Origin: Larkinella terrae
Lineage (GTDB): Bacteria > Bacteroidota > Bacteroidia > Cytophagales > Spirosomataceae
Length of the DNA stretch: 64,000 nucleotides
Direction of reading: 5' to 3'
NCBI RefSeq assembly: GCF_009668025.1
Contig: NZ_WJXZ01000002.1
Location: 1-64,000 of the forward strand
Part shown: one piece after another, positions 8,490 to 17,401 of the stretch
Position numbering within the stretch: the first letter of the stretch is position 1
Layout of the letters: every line of letters starts with the position of its first letter
Notes under the pieces: model-generated
Seen by the model: the letters and a program-made list of their open reading frames with translations, nothing else
What the model was told of the DNA's origin: nothing
The model's database searches: none
Program-made: the position numbers and the translations under genes

Positions 8490-9674
8490 GGGAGTTGCCT
8501 CATAAGAATAGTGGTTATTGGGGAAATCAATCCTCAACAATCCCTTACGAAAAGGACGATTACCCATTATTCCGGTGGTTGGTATCGAGAACACATCATC
8601 CTCCCGGGTGCTAATTGGTATATTCTTACAAGAAAGTAAATAACCGTCGTGCGTGAGATTTAAATGCTTCACTCGTTTACCCAATCGTATTGAAATACCT
8701 TTGTTGATTCCCCTTATAACGATAAGTTTTCTGCCAATTGGTAAAGGCTTCAGTTTTGTTATCGCATTTTTATTTAAGTCGAATCCATCTGATCCAGAGT
8801 CATAAAATACGTCAAGTCGTTGGTCGTTTGCTACTTGGATAGCCATCATTGGCATTGATAAACCAAATAAATTCTTGGTTAGTGAGCTGTCAGCAACTGT
8901 TTTTTCTATTGTGAGCCGAGTTTGCGGAAAGTTGACGGTATAAGAAATCTGCCGGAGTACATCCAATCCAATTACGCCATCTATATGTCTCAATGGAAAT
9001 GAGGAATAGCAGTAAACAGGCCAATTTTCGAGTAAAACATTGCCAAATTCAAGGTGTTTAATTGAAGAAATAGCTACCTGAGTTGAACCAGTTGCTGTGC
9101 TGACAGTGCTGTTACTTTCGTAAACTACCAGTCCAAGTTCGTTAGCCAGTAGTCGGCTGATAGCTGTTCTCGAAAAACCTGTATCCAGCACAAACTTCTT
9201 GCGCCGACCTTGAATCAATACTTCCACGACGATCAAACTTTTGTGTCTAAGAACAAAAGGAACAGTATAGCTGACATTTTTGAGGGTAAGTAAGGATTTT
9301 GGGCGGTCGTTAAAAAAGAGAGCGTCAGTATAAAAAGCGGGCTTGCTTTTCGTTTTTTGAGTAAGATCAAGTACGTTTTGAAATTGATTCTGGAAGAAGT
9401 AGAGTAACGCCAGTTGAGATTGAGCCGGTTTTGCAATTGGATTAATGGTATCAATAGCTAGAGGATACAGCATGGCTGCGCTTTGGGTGAACTGATTGAC
9501 CAGGGCCAGTTCCATTGCTTTGAAATAATGGCGGGTTGGCTTATCAAGGCGTGTGGTATCAAACCAAAACGGGTGGTTTGAATGGTTGTACCAGACGGTA
9601 GTAGTTTGGGCTTTTAAATTTGTTGTAATCAGGAATAGAAGGTAAAGGCGAATCTTAAAACTAAAAAGAGACAT
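8448..9674 (-). CDS. secreted retropepsin-like aspartic protease with two half-sites
   Basis: A 408-residue protein with an N-terminal signal sequence (about 1-22, ending KAQ). Residues 30-110 are an alpha-helical, TPR-like segment. A retropepsin-like domain follows, with FVLDTGFSRT (Asp164 catalytic motif DTG) and the later IDGVIGLDVL (231-240) typical of aspartyl protease beta-barrels. A second half-site, VFYDSGSDGFDL (about 290-300), suggests two lobes in one chain rather than the usual homodimer. It may cleave envelope proteins or peptides. The gene is clearly more AT-rich than its neighbours, which hints at horizontal origin. Its 3' end overlaps the convergent membrane-protein gene by 42 bp. 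Confidence 0.78.
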   Translation of the reverse strand: MSLFSFKIRLYLLFLITTNLKAQTTTVWYNHSNHPFWFDTTRLDKPTRHYFKAMELALVNQFTQSAAMLYPLAIDTINPIAKPAQSQLALLYFFQNQFQNVLDLTQKTKSKPAFYTDALFFNDRPKSLLTLKNVSYTVPFVLRHKSLIVVEVLIQGRRKKFVLDTGFSRTAISRLLANELGLVVYESNSTVSTATGSTQVAISSIKHLEFGNVLLENWPVYCYSSFPLRHIDGVIGLDVLRQISYTVNFPQTRLTIEKTVADSSLTKNLFGLSMPMMAIQVANDQRLDVFYDSGSDGFDLNKNAITKLKPLPIGRKLIVIRGINKGISIRLGKRVKHLNLTHDGYLLSCKNIPISTREDDVFSIPTTGIMGNRPFRKGLLRIDFPNNHYSYEATPSLLQKTASAKPVQ

Positions 9675-9794
9675 GTTTATTTATTTTATGTTGTACATGC
9701 ATCACTTGTAATTAAACCTCTTTCAAAATTAGTCAACTGGTTTAGCAGGAACGTTTTTTGAAAAATGAAGAAATACTGCAGTCTAGTTTTGCTC

Positions 9795-11072
9795 TCACAA
9801 AAACACCGAATAATAATTCTTCTTGTTCTGTACAAAGGCCATAAAGATCAGCCGCTCATTGCCAACCCAGCGGGGGGCGTAATCACTGGAGGGGTTCAGG
9901 CCCGGTAAGAGCTTGATTTGCCGGACTTTACCTGTTATCAGGTTCCGGACCCAGAGGGTATACGTCGCACCGAGCTGGTCGGTTCGGGAGCTCAGAAAAG
10001 CCAGTTGGTTGCCATCGGGTGAAAACGACGGTTGCGTATCGATCCAGGACGGTTGCGTTTCAAAAAAGTTCACTTCACCACTTCCGTCGGGTGAATAATA
10101 CGAAACCGTGGCCCGCCATTTGTCGCTGGAATTGTCGTTCCGGGCGCGCGATACGGCAATGAACCGACCGTCGGGCGACCAGTCGAGGCTGCTTTGCCGG
10201 ATGTAATTTGATTCGCGAATGGGCAAAACCGGCGTGAGAGCCGTGGCCGCGCCACCGGAAGTCGGAATTTTCCACAAGCGGGATTCGTCATTAGAAACCG
10301 TACTGTAAGCCAGCCATTTGCCATCCGGCGACCAGGCTATCGACCAGATCCAGGTTGCATCCGCAACGGGCAGCGTCCGGCTCGTCTTGGTTGCCAAATC
10401 ATGGATGATAATTCCATTCTCCGCTCGGGAAATGTAAGCCAGCTGTTTGCCATCCGACGAAAACGTAGCTCCTCCGCCCAGGCGGTTTACGAGTTTGGTG
10501 GTAACAACCTGCTCATTTTGCAGATCGGAAACGTACAGCGGATAGACATACGTACCGGGCGTTTCCTGAACCTGGGTGGAGTAGGTTGATTTTGTGCCAT
10601 CCGAGGTTATATCGCCACCAAAAACGTCCGTCGAAAACTCGCCAAAACCAGGGTAATAAGCCGATTGCGAAACGAACGCCATGCTGGCCATCACCGGATT
10701 GGAATTGACGGGTGGTGCCGTTTTGTTTTTCGAAACGATCCGGGCTACCAGTTGCTCTTCAGCCGAAGCGGCAGGAATGCGGATCGATTTTTCACCGGCG
10801 TCGAGGACGCGGTAGGTACGAAACGCTCCCAACTCGCTGCTGGCCACCTGAACCTCGTATTCCTCGGCTTCCACGTCGGCGACATCGGGGCAGGGCGATG
10901 TGACGCAAACAATTTGAATGGGTTCCCAACTCAGGTCGTAAAAAGCACCCGATACCGAAATCTTCAAACTAACGGGCCGGACTCGTTTGGCCGGATCAAC
11001 GTCCGTTTTTGGTTTGCAGGAACCAGCCAGCGCCAGCAAAACCAGTAGTGGCCAGGAAAGGGAGCGTCTCAT
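9795..11072 (-). CDS. TolB-like WD40/PD40 beta-propeller lipoprotein
   Basis: A 425-residue predicted lipoprotein: the N-terminus has a basic start, a hydrophobic core and the lipobox LAGSC (Cys about 19). Residues 35-115 form a fibronectin/Ig-like domain. The rest is a PD40 (WD40-like) beta-propeller with repeated SPDGKWLAYS, SPDGRFIAVS and SPDGNQLAFLSSR blades. Such propellers bind proteins or peptides in the periplasm or at the surface. No catalytic motif is seen. It is probably a single-gene transcript, closed off upstream by the hairpins at 11146-11249. Confidence 0.82.
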   Translation of the reverse strand: MRRSLSWPLLVLLALAGSCKPKTDVDPAKRVRPVSLKISVSGAFYDLSWEPIQIVCVTSPCPDVADVEAEEYEVQVASSELGAFRTYRVLDAGEKSIRIPAASAEEQLVARIVSKNKTAPPVNSNPVMASMAFVSQSAYYPGFGEFSTDVFGGDITSDGTKSTYSTQVQETPGTYVYPLYVSDLQNEQVVTTKLVNRLGGGATFSSDGKQLAYISRAENGIIIHDLATKTSRTLPVADATWIWSIAWSPDGKWLAYSTVSNDESRLWKIPTSGGAATALTPVLPIRESNYIRQSSLDWSPDGRFIAVSRARNDNSSDKWRATVSYYSPDGSGEVNFFETQPSWIDTQPSFSPDGNQLAFLSSRTDQLGATYTLWVRNLITGKVRQIKLLPGLNPSSDYAPRWVGNERLIFMAFVQNKKNYYSVFL

Positions 11073-11145
11073 CGTAAAACCGTGTATTTTAATTATTTGA
11101 AGACCCGTTTGGGTACGTAAAGGTTGTAAAACGCCACGAAAAGTA

Positions 11146-11180
11146 AAAACCCGATTGACCAGCTGAATCCATCGGGTTTT
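11146..11180. terminator. hairpin downstream of the YiaAB gene
   Basis: AAAACCCGAT (11146-11155) pairs with ATCGGGTTTT (11171-11180) over a 15-nt loop. The A and T runs are part of the stem, a form that can terminate from either side. It lies 90 bp beyond the YiaAB stop, and a second hairpin stands at 11212-11249. Confidence 0.6.
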
Positions 11181-11211
11181 CTACGTAAATCGGCGGGTAA
11201 TCAACTAACGG

Positions 11212-11249
11212 CGTCAGCGGTTTTTTCTACTTTCCCAAAACCGCTGACG
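11212..11249. terminator. second hairpin, 13-bp arms
   Basis: CGTCAGCGGTTTT (11212-11224) and AAAACCGCTGACG (11237-11249) are exact complements with a 12-nt loop. It is 22 bp past the YiaAB stop codon. There is no T tail outside the stem, so it may protect a 3' end or terminate only in combination with the hairpin at 11146. Confidence 0.55.
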
Positions 11250-11270
11250 GAACGATTATACACAAACGGC

Positions 11271-11663
11271 TCAGGATTTCTTCGCAAATTCCTGATTGTC
11301 GCGGGTGTTTTTCTGCACTGCAATGGCGCCGAATAAACCGAGCATAAAAGAAAAGGCATAAAACCCTTTTTCACTGGGCAACAGCGTCGCATTCCAGAGG
11401 CCAATGGTCAGGAGTGTGATGGACAGCAGGGTTGAAAACCAGCTGAGTCCGTAGTAAATATCGGTTACGGGGAAACCTTCGAGCCGGTCTCTGACGCTTT
11501 TCTGCAACGAAACGACCGAAAAAAGGCCGAACATCAGGACGGTAAAATAGAAACCTTTTTCGTTTAAGAGCATTTCGGAACGCCAAAGCCCGATTAAATA
11601 CCCGAACATGCCAATGCCGAGGGCAAACCATGAAGCGCCAACAAAAGCGGCTGATGTTTTCAT
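11271..11663 (-). CDS. YiaA/YiaB family inner membrane protein
   Basis: A 130-residue protein made of two copies of the YiaAB two-helix domain: residues 5-55 and 70-118, each with a first helix ending ...IGLW(R/N), a short loop containing EKGFY, and a second helix starting with FGLFS or LGLFG. Four membrane helices are predicted. The family is of unknown function. Length and the duplicated EKGFY signature fit well. It is transcribed alone on the minus strand and followed by two hairpins. Confidence 0.85.
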   Translation of the reverse strand: MKTSAAFVGASWFALGIGMFGYLIGLWRSEMLLNEKGFYFTVLMFGLFSVVSLQKSVRDRLEGFPVTDIYYGLSWFSTLLSITLLTIGLWNATLLPSEKGFYAFSFMLGLFGAIAVQKNTRDNQEFAKKS

Positions 11664-11908
11664 TTTTGAATTTCCTGTTTACTGTGTGTATAAAATGATC
11701 GTTGCTGGTCCGGATGTCATCGACTCCAGCCGGCAATCGTAGTGTAAATGTAGGGGGATGAATAAACTCCGTTAAACCTGAATTTTTAACGGGTTGCTTT
11801 GAAGGTACAACAGGCGGTTTTCAGTCCTTAACTGGTGGTTGAAATGGTGTAAAAGACAGCTCAGGAATTAGGATGAAAATGAATCATTTGCCGGTTTTTG
11901 CTGGCCAA

Positions 11909-12673
11909 CTACCGACTTACCGGTGCCACCGGTTTGGTGGTTTTTTTCCGGAAATCGCCCCGCGACAGGTATTTTTCGATCAGGCAATACAGCAGAATAA
12001 AGAAGTACCGGCTGCCCATCTCCTTGATTTTCAGCTTCGATTCCCCGTATTTCCGGTTGGTCCAGCTGTTGGGCACCACGGTGTAATTGTAGCCGCGCAC
12101 CATGGCTTTCAGCGGCAATTCCACGGTTAGGTTGAAGTGCGGAGACAAAAACGGTTTTAGACCCTCCATCGTCTCGCGTTTGTACAATTTGAAGGCGTTG
12201 GTGGTGTCGTTGTAGCGGATGCCCATCATGATCCGAACGATGAAATTGGCCGTTCGGTTGATGATTTTTTTCAGTTGCGGATAGTCCACCACTTTGCCGC
12301 CTTTGCTCCAGCGGCTGCCAAAAACACAGTCGTAATCGCCTTCCAGCATTTTGTAGTAAAACTTCACCAGATCCTCCGGATCGTCGGACATATCCGCCAT
12401 AAAAACCGCCACGCAGTCGCCCGTAAACCGTTCCAGGCCGTAGCGGACGGCGTAACCAAAACCGTTCGGGCCGGGATTGGTGTAGTAAACCAGCGTCGGA
12501 ATTTCGTGAGTCAGTTGCTCCAGAACCTGCGCCGTCTGGTCTTTGGAATTATCGTTGGTGACACAGATTTCGTGCGGAATACCGTATTTCGCCAACGTTT
12601 GGTACAACGACCGCAGCGTTTCCGGAATGGATTCCTGTTCATTGTAAGCTGGAATGACTACACTCAGTTTCAT
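11909..12673 (-). CDS. family 2 glycosyltransferase (dolichyl-phosphate-mannose synthase-like)
   Basis: A 254-residue GT-A fold enzyme that transfers a sugar from a nucleotide-activated donor, probably to a lipid carrier on the cytoplasmic membrane face. The N-terminus VVIPAYNEQESIPETL and the acidic metal site VAVFMADMSDDPEDL match the DPM1/Dpm-like subgroup. No C-terminal membrane helices are evident, so it is the short soluble form. It is the last gene of the glycan cluster and starts 22 bp after the preceding glycosyltransferase, which suggests an operon. Confidence 0.88.
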   Translation of the reverse strand: MKLSVVIPAYNEQESIPETLRSLYQTLAKYGIPHEICVTNDNSKDQTAQVLEQLTHEIPTLVYYTNPGPNGFGYAVRYGLERFTGDCVAVFMADMSDDPEDLVKFYYKMLEGDYDCVFGSRWSKGGKVVDYPQLKKIINRTANFIVRIMMGIRYNDTTNAFKLYKRETMEGLKPFLSPHFNLTVELPLKAMVRGYNYTVVPNSWTNRKYGESKLKIKEMGSRYFFILLYCLIEKYLSRGDFRKKTTKPVAPVSR

Positions 12674-12695
12674 GTTCGAACCGCCGACGCGGCAA

Positions 12696-13532
12696 TTATT
12701 TTTGGGTATTGTTTACGGTATTCAATTGGGCTGCATACCGGGCAATGGTCGGCTGCAGGGTGGCATCGTACCGGTAATTGGTCCAGGCATTAACGGCTTC
12801 AAACATCTCTTTCCGGTTGTTGAGAAAAAAGACGTTCTGATTGGAATGCACATTGCTCAAACCGCCCCGGTGTTTGCGGTAAATGCCCATCACCTCGTTA
12901 AGATAATGGATTTTTCCGTGCGCTGCCAACTGGATCACCAAGGCCCAGTCGCCGGAAGCCGCCCGGTGGTGCCAGTCAACGAAGTCATTTTCCCGGAAAA
13001 TATTGCGATACAGCGTGCTGGCGGTGGCAATAAACCACCGATCTTCCAATACATCTTCAATCGAACTCTCTATTTTCTGGTCGGGTAAATTGAACAAATG
13101 CTCGGGCGAACCGTCTTCGTAGATGACCCGCAAATTGTGGTGACAGATGGAATAGTCGGAATGAAAATCCATGAAATCGACCTGTTTCTGCAATTTCAAC
13201 GGATCCGTCCAGTAATCGTCTCCTTCACACAGTGCCACGTATTCGCCCCGGCAGTCTTTCAACAACTGCAGCACATTGTTCCGTCCCGCAAATTCGCGCG
13301 GTTCCTGCGGGCCGAGGTTGTGCGGGTGCAGAAAAGCCCGAATCAGATTGGGATGGCGTTCGGCATACCGGCGAATAATTTCCGGAGCGCCATCCGTCGA
13401 TCCATCGTCGCCAATCACAATTTCGAACGGAAACGTCGTTTGCTGCATCAACGCACCATCAAGCGTCTGGGCAATAAACCGCTCGTGGTTGTAAGTCGGT
13501 ACGCACACACTGACTTTGCAAGGTGTTTCCAT
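12696..13532 (-). CDS. family 2 glycosyltransferase
   Basis: A 278-residue GT-A glycosyltransferase. It carries the nucleotide-binding start KVSVCVPTYNHERFI, FEIVIGDDGSTDGAP and the metal motif CEGDDYWTDPLKLQKQ (DDYW at about 104-107). It is a clear paralogue of the glycosyltransferase at 15451-16425, sharing the FPFEI, YAER.P.LIR, LHP.NLG, GDDYWTDPLKLQKQ blocks in order. Its start lies 1 bp after the aldo/keto reductase stop, so the two are translationally close. It probably adds one sugar to a surface glycan. Confidence 0.88.
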   Translation of the reverse strand: METPCKVSVCVPTYNHERFIAQTLDGALMQQTTFPFEIVIGDDGSTDGAPEIIRRYAERHPNLIRAFLHPHNLGPQEPREFAGRNNVLQLLKDCRGEYVALCEGDDYWTDPLKLQKQVDFMDFHSDYSICHHNLRVIYEDGSPEHLFNLPDQKIESSIEDVLEDRWFIATASTLYRNIFRENDFVDWHHRAASGDWALVIQLAAHGKIHYLNEVMGIYRKHRGGLSNVHSNQNVFFLNNRKEMFEAVNAWTNYRYDATLQPTIARYAAQLNTVNNTQK

Positions 13533-13533
13533 C

Positions 13534-14505
13534 TCAGGCTTTGGGTTTCCAGTGTTCGGGAACGTCCGGAACCGCCGTTTGAATGCGTTCGAGTACCTCC
13601 GGCGACAAAGCCCCCAACGCTTCGGCGGTTTTGTTCGCGGCTACCTGACCGGCATTGCGCATTCCGGGAATGACCACCGAAACAGCCGGATTCGACAGGC
13701 AGAAACGCAGAGCAGAAGTCGAAATACCGCCGGGCAGTTCATTCAGGAAGGCCAGATTCCGGGCGCTTGCCAGCAACCAGTCGCGATCGCGGTCGGGTAA
13801 ATAATGGCGGTATTGATCGTCCGGAAAAACCGGGGTTTCCGTCAGGTAGTCCGGTTTTAAAAAACCGGAAGCCAGCGGTACCCGGACGATGAATTCGTAG
13901 TCGTCGGCCTGCGGCAAGGTCCACAGAACGTCTTCGGCCCGGCGGTCAAGCGCATTGTACAAAATTTCGAGAACACTGCCAAAACCGGCCTCCATCACGC
14001 GTTTCGCGCCATAAACGCTCTTCGAGCTAACACCGTACGCCTTGATTTTACCCGCTTTCACTAAGTTTTCAAACGGTGCCGGGTCATACGACGACCAGTC
14101 GAACGCATCGGGCGGGCTGTGCAGCAGCAGCACGTCAAGCGTATCGCGCTGTAACCGGCGCAGGCTGTTTTCAACGGCTGTCTGAACATAATCGGCCCCA
14201 AAATCCTGACCCGGAATGCCTTGAGCGTCCATCGTATTCCCGAACTTGGTACAAACCACCACATCGGTTGCAGCGTGTGGCCGCAGGGCTTTGCCCAGAA
14301 TGGTTTCGGATTGGCCCTGGCCGTAGCTGTCCGCCGTATCGAAGAAGTTGATGCCCTGCGCCAGAGCGGTTTCGATGGCCCGGAGCGCTTCCTGTTCATC
14401 GACGGCGCCCCAGCCCGTCGGTTTGCCATTTACCCGGTTCGGCCCGCCCAACTGCCAGGTACCAAAACCAATTCGCGAGCTGAGCCGCTGATTGAAACGT
14501 GTCAT
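13534..14505 (-). CDS. aldo/keto reductase
   Basis: A 323-residue NADPH-dependent oxidoreductase with the TIM-barrel fold of the AKR superfamily. Visible motifs are FGTWQLGG at the N-terminus, FFDTADSYG (catalytic Asp and Tyr), VCTKFGN (catalytic Lys), DVLLLHSP (catalytic His) and a C-terminal VIPGMRNAGQV cofactor segment. An upstream in-frame GTG at 14520 overlaps a hairpin, so the ATG at 14505 is chosen. Placed inside the glycan cluster it may reduce a keto-sugar or a C-4/C-6 aldehyde, which is an inference from context only. Confidence 0.85.
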   Translation of the reverse strand: MTRFNQRLSSRIGFGTWQLGGPNRVNGKPTGWGAVDEQEALRAIETALAQGINFFDTADSYGQGQSETILGKALRPHAATDVVVCTKFGNTMDAQGIPGQDFGADYVQTAVENSLRRLQRDTLDVLLLHSPPDAFDWSSYDPAPFENLVKAGKIKAYGVSSKSVYGAKRVMEAGFGSVLEILYNALDRRAEDVLWTLPQADDYEFIVRVPLASGFLKPDYLTETPVFPDDQYRHYLPDRDRDWLLASARNLAFLNELPGGISTSALRFCLSNPAVSVVIPGMRNAGQVAANKTAEALGALSPEVLERIQTAVPDVPEHWKPKA

Positions 14506-14522
14506 ATTGATCGAAAACACGA

Positions 14523-14557
14523 AAGGCTTCTTTGTTCCTATAGAGCAAAGAAGCCTT
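14523..14557 (-). terminator. hairpin between dioxygenase and aldo/keto reductase genes
   Basis: AAGGCTTCTTTG (14523-14534) pairs exactly with its complement at 14546-14557 over an 11-nt loop. On the minus strand the stem is followed by a T-rich stretch. It sits 35 bp after the TauD-like stop and just before the aldo/keto reductase start, so it may terminate or attenuate transcription within the glycan cluster. Confidence 0.75.
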
Positions 14558-14591
14558 CGTTATCTATTAACAATCAGACCATTACTGCCCA

Positions 14592-15386
14592 TTAAGCCGC
14601 AGCAGGTGCCGGATTCAGAATGATTTTTCCTTTGATTAAACTCCGTTGACCCGGATACTCGGCAAAGAAGTTGTTCCGGCCGTGCATGATCCGATCGTCG
14701 TGGAAGAAAACCGCTTCGCCTTTCTGCAACTGCAATCCGTCGATCAGGCCGGAATTGATGATGCGGTTTTCGAGAAACTGGTGAAACCGCTCGCAAAGAT
14801 CGATTACTTCCGGCGTGTTGTCGGTCCGGTCGATGCAGTAGTAGTTCCAGTTGGCCAGATAACCCTCTTCATCTTGGTCCAGGATTTTACGAACCTTTCG
14901 GCTTCCGCCTTTCGAGAAAACCACGTCGGTCGACAGCAAGTCTTCCAGCAGTTTATCTTCGCCATCGAGTTTCAGGCAGTTCACCAGCTGATCCAGCGTA
15001 AAGAAGGTCGTCGCACCACCAGCTTTGGCCCGCGATGCGCAATAGAAGAAGTTAACGGCCTCTTCACCATTCAGTTCCACGTATGAATCGTCGGTGTGCA
15101 GCGGCTGGCGGGTGTTGCTGGAGCGGTAGCGATCCGGAATGTTGGGATCGAACGTGATGTCGATCCAGCGGTTTCCCGTGGCTGAACCCGTAGCGATGTC
15201 TTCGTCGGCTGCGTGAATTTTACCAATGGTTTCCGAAAGCTGGCTGTAAAACTGGTGAACCTGCTCAACCGGCAGACTGGAATCGAAATCGGCGAGATGA
15301 ACATAAATGTTGTTCAAAACCGCTTCTTTCACGTTCTGGATGGTTTCTTCGGGGGTTGTATACGTAACTTTCTTGAAGACGTTCAT
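14592..15386 (-). CDS. TauD/TfdA-family Fe(II)/2-oxoglutarate dioxygenase
   Basis: A 264-residue enzyme of the TauD/TfdA family, which couples 2-oxoglutarate decarboxylation to hydroxylation of a substrate. The iron triad can be seen as H97-x-D99 (LHTDDSYVE) and H235 (DDRIMHGRN), with Arg248 (GQRSLIK) placed to bind 2-oxoglutarate. The substrate is unknown. It sits within the glycan cluster between a glycosyltransferase and the aldo/keto reductase, near a second dioxygenase (16476-17300), which suggests sugar or lipid hydroxylation. A strong hairpin follows its stop codon. Confidence 0.85.
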   Translation of the reverse strand: MNVFKKVTYTTPEETIQNVKEAVLNNIYVHLADFDSSLPVEQVHQFYSQLSETIGKIHAADEDIATGSATGNRWIDITFDPNIPDRYRSSNTRQPLHTDDSYVELNGEEAVNFFYCASRAKAGGATTFFTLDQLVNCLKLDGEDKLLEDLLSTDVVFSKGGSRKVRKILDQDEEGYLANWNYYCIDRTDNTPEVIDLCERFHQFLENRIINSGLIDGLQLQKGEAVFFHDDRIMHGRNNFFAEYPGQRSLIKGKIILNPAPAAA

Positions 15387-15450
15387 GTTGTGGGGTATGG
15401 TTTATTGAGTTAAATACCTCAAAATCACAGCAAAAATATAAAAAGTCAAC

Positions 15451-16425
15451 TTATGGAATAAAACTTTTTCTTATACGGTACAATCCCAATGCCAGCGCAC
15501 TGTAAGCGCGCGACACCGGGGGCGGAATTACGTGTTCAAGAATAATTTCCTTGGTTTCTTCCCAGGGAGGATTGGCCAGTGACAGATACTTCAGCGCGAC
15601 CACATTTTTGGGATAATACGTATCCCGATACTGTCTGCAGTGCAGCATTTTTTCGTAATACTGGGCGATGTTTTTCTTTAAAGCCGCATCGAACTTGTAA
15701 TTCAGCTCCTGGTTGATGCCTTCGTACATTTCAATCCGGTTGCGCAAAAACCGTACATCGTCTTCGTAATCCGTAAAACTGGTGCCGTTGCTATTTTTGC
15801 GGTAAACCGACATCACATCCGGCAGATAGCCAATTTTACCGTATTTCGCCAGCAAAACGTAACGCGGAATATCACCGCTCACCGACTTTTTGAACCACTC
15901 CGGATATTCCTTGATCACATTCCGGAACACCACGCTCGAGGTGGCCATAAACCAGATTTCCTTTTCGCCAATGAGGTCTTCGACGGTACAAATCGGTTTC
16001 TGATCGGGCGGATTCAGGATTTTGGATGGCGAGCCGTCCTCAAACGTAATCAGGGCGTTGTGAAAGCAGGTCGAGAAATCGGGGTGCGCATCCAGAAAGT
16101 CGATTTGCTTCTGAAGTTTCAGCGGATCGGTCCAGTAATCGTCGCCGTCCATGGCCGCGATGTATTCGCCTTTCGCCAGCCGGTACGTTTCAAGCGTATT
16201 GAATAAACCGTTCTGACCCAGGTTCTGCGGGTGCAGCACCGGACGAATCAGATCGGGATACCGTTCGGCGTATTCTGTGATGATCGCCCGGGTGTTATCC
16301 TTCGAAAGATCGTCGCCAATCAGAATTTCAAACGGAAAATCCGTTTTCTGGCTGACTACGCTTTCGATAGCCGCCCGAATGAATTTTTCCTGATTGTAGG
16401 TTATGATGCAGACACTGACTTTCAT
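15451..16425 (-). CDS. family 2 glycosyltransferase
   Basis: A 324-residue GT-A glycosyltransferase with KVSVCIITYNQEKFI, FEILIGDDLSKDNT and the metal-binding AAMDGDDYWTDPLKLQ motif. It is paralogous to the gene at 12696-13532 but has a longer C-terminal extension (about 45 residues). The ATG at 16425 is preferred over one two codons upstream because the conserved beta strand begins directly after it. It follows the PhyH-like dioxygenase by 50 bp in the glycan cluster. Confidence 0.88.
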   Translation of the reverse strand: MKVSVCIITYNQEKFIRAAIESVVSQKTDFPFEILIGDDLSKDNTRAIITEYAERYPDLIRPVLHPQNLGQNGLFNTLETYRLAKGEYIAAMDGDDYWTDPLKLQKQIDFLDAHPDFSTCFHNALITFEDGSPSKILNPPDQKPICTVEDLIGEKEIWFMATSSVVFRNVIKEYPEWFKKSVSGDIPRYVLLAKYGKIGYLPDVMSVYRKNSNGTSFTDYEDDVRFLRNRIEMYEGINQELNYKFDAALKKNIAQYYEKMLHCRQYRDTYYPKNVVALKYLSLANPPWEETKEIILEHVIPPPVSRAYSALALGLYRIRKSFIP

Positions 16426-16475
16426 GATCAAGAGCTTCCAAAAAACCGTTGAACCGGTTTTTCAAAAGAGTAGTC

Positions 16476-17300
16476 TTATGCGTAAACTTCTTTTACCTGT
16501 TCGGCCGAGGGGAAGCCCGGTGTAACCAGTTCTTCCTGAGGCTTGTAGATATACGGCATGGGATAACCCCGTTCAATAAACGTTGGTTCGGCCAGGTTGT
16601 TATAACGAAGTTGTACCGACCAGCGAATATTCGGACTAACATTATTGCCGGAACGGTGGATCAGAAAGGCCGAAAAAATGAGCACATCGCCCACTTCGTA
16701 TTCGGTCTGAATGAAATCTTCGTCCTTCAGATTATCCGTAATGTAACCGGCATAACCGGTGGTGTTGGCTTGCATCAGACCGGCAGTATGGCTGCCCGGA
16801 ATGACCTGCAGCGCGCCGATTTCCTCGCTCGCCGGAACCATTGGAAACCAGATCACGACGCTGTCGAGCGAACCCTGCCCGGTGCGCCAGTCCTGATGCG
16901 CGCCCAGTTTCCAGTGCGTACTGCCGTCTTTCGACAAATACCGGCTGTTGAACTGCATGGCGGGGCGGACGGCAATCGACGGTTTTTCAATTCCAATGCC
17001 TTCAATTAAATCAAGGATGTCGCGGCTGGTGCCCAATTTGTGCAGTTGAATGGTGTGCTGCACGGTTTTCCCGGTACTGACAAAGGCGTCAAAATCCGTA
17101 TTGAAAAACGCGTACATCGCCTTCTCGAACTCGTCGCGGTTTTCCACATCCGGTTTTCGGCCCAGCACTTTTTCGATCTGCAACGCGAAAATTTCACGGG
17201 CTTCGCGGTAAATATCTTCAATGACGGTTTTGTCGAGCGCATTTTTCAGCAACAGAAAACCGTCCTTCTTGAATTGTTCAATTTGTTCAGCAGACAACAT
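16476..17300 (-). CDS. phytanoyl-CoA dioxygenase (PhyH) family protein
   Basis: A 274-residue Fe(II)/2-oxoglutarate-dependent oxygenase of the PhyH family. The iron ligands are visible as H135-x-D137 (LGAHQDWRTG) and H215 (FLIHRSGNN), with Arg226 (PNIRWSVQLRYN) as the 2-oxoglutarate anchor. Start chosen at MLSAEQIEQF, the usual first helix; an ATG eight codons upstream is possible. PhyH proteins in polysaccharide clusters are thought to hydroxylate sugars or lipid precursors, but no substrate can be assigned here. Confidence 0.87.
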   Translation of the reverse strand: MLSAEQIEQFKKDGFLLLKNALDKTVIEDIYREAREIFALQIEKVLGRKPDVENRDEFEKAMYAFFNTDFDAFVSTGKTVQHTIQLHKLGTSRDILDLIEGIGIEKPSIAVRPAMQFNSRYLSKDGSTHWKLGAHQDWRTGQGSLDSVVIWFPMVPASEEIGALQVIPGSHTAGLMQANTTGYAGYITDNLKDEDFIQTEYEVGDVLIFSAFLIHRSGNNVSPNIRWSVQLRYNNLAEPTFIERGYPMPYIYKPQEELVTPGFPSAEQVKEVYA

Positions 17301-17401
17301 GGCTGTACTGTTTAAATAGTTCAAATGGGTGTTGTTTTGCCATCGGAAAACGATAACACCACAAAGAACGTTCTGCGATTAATACCAAACTATGATATTC
17401 G

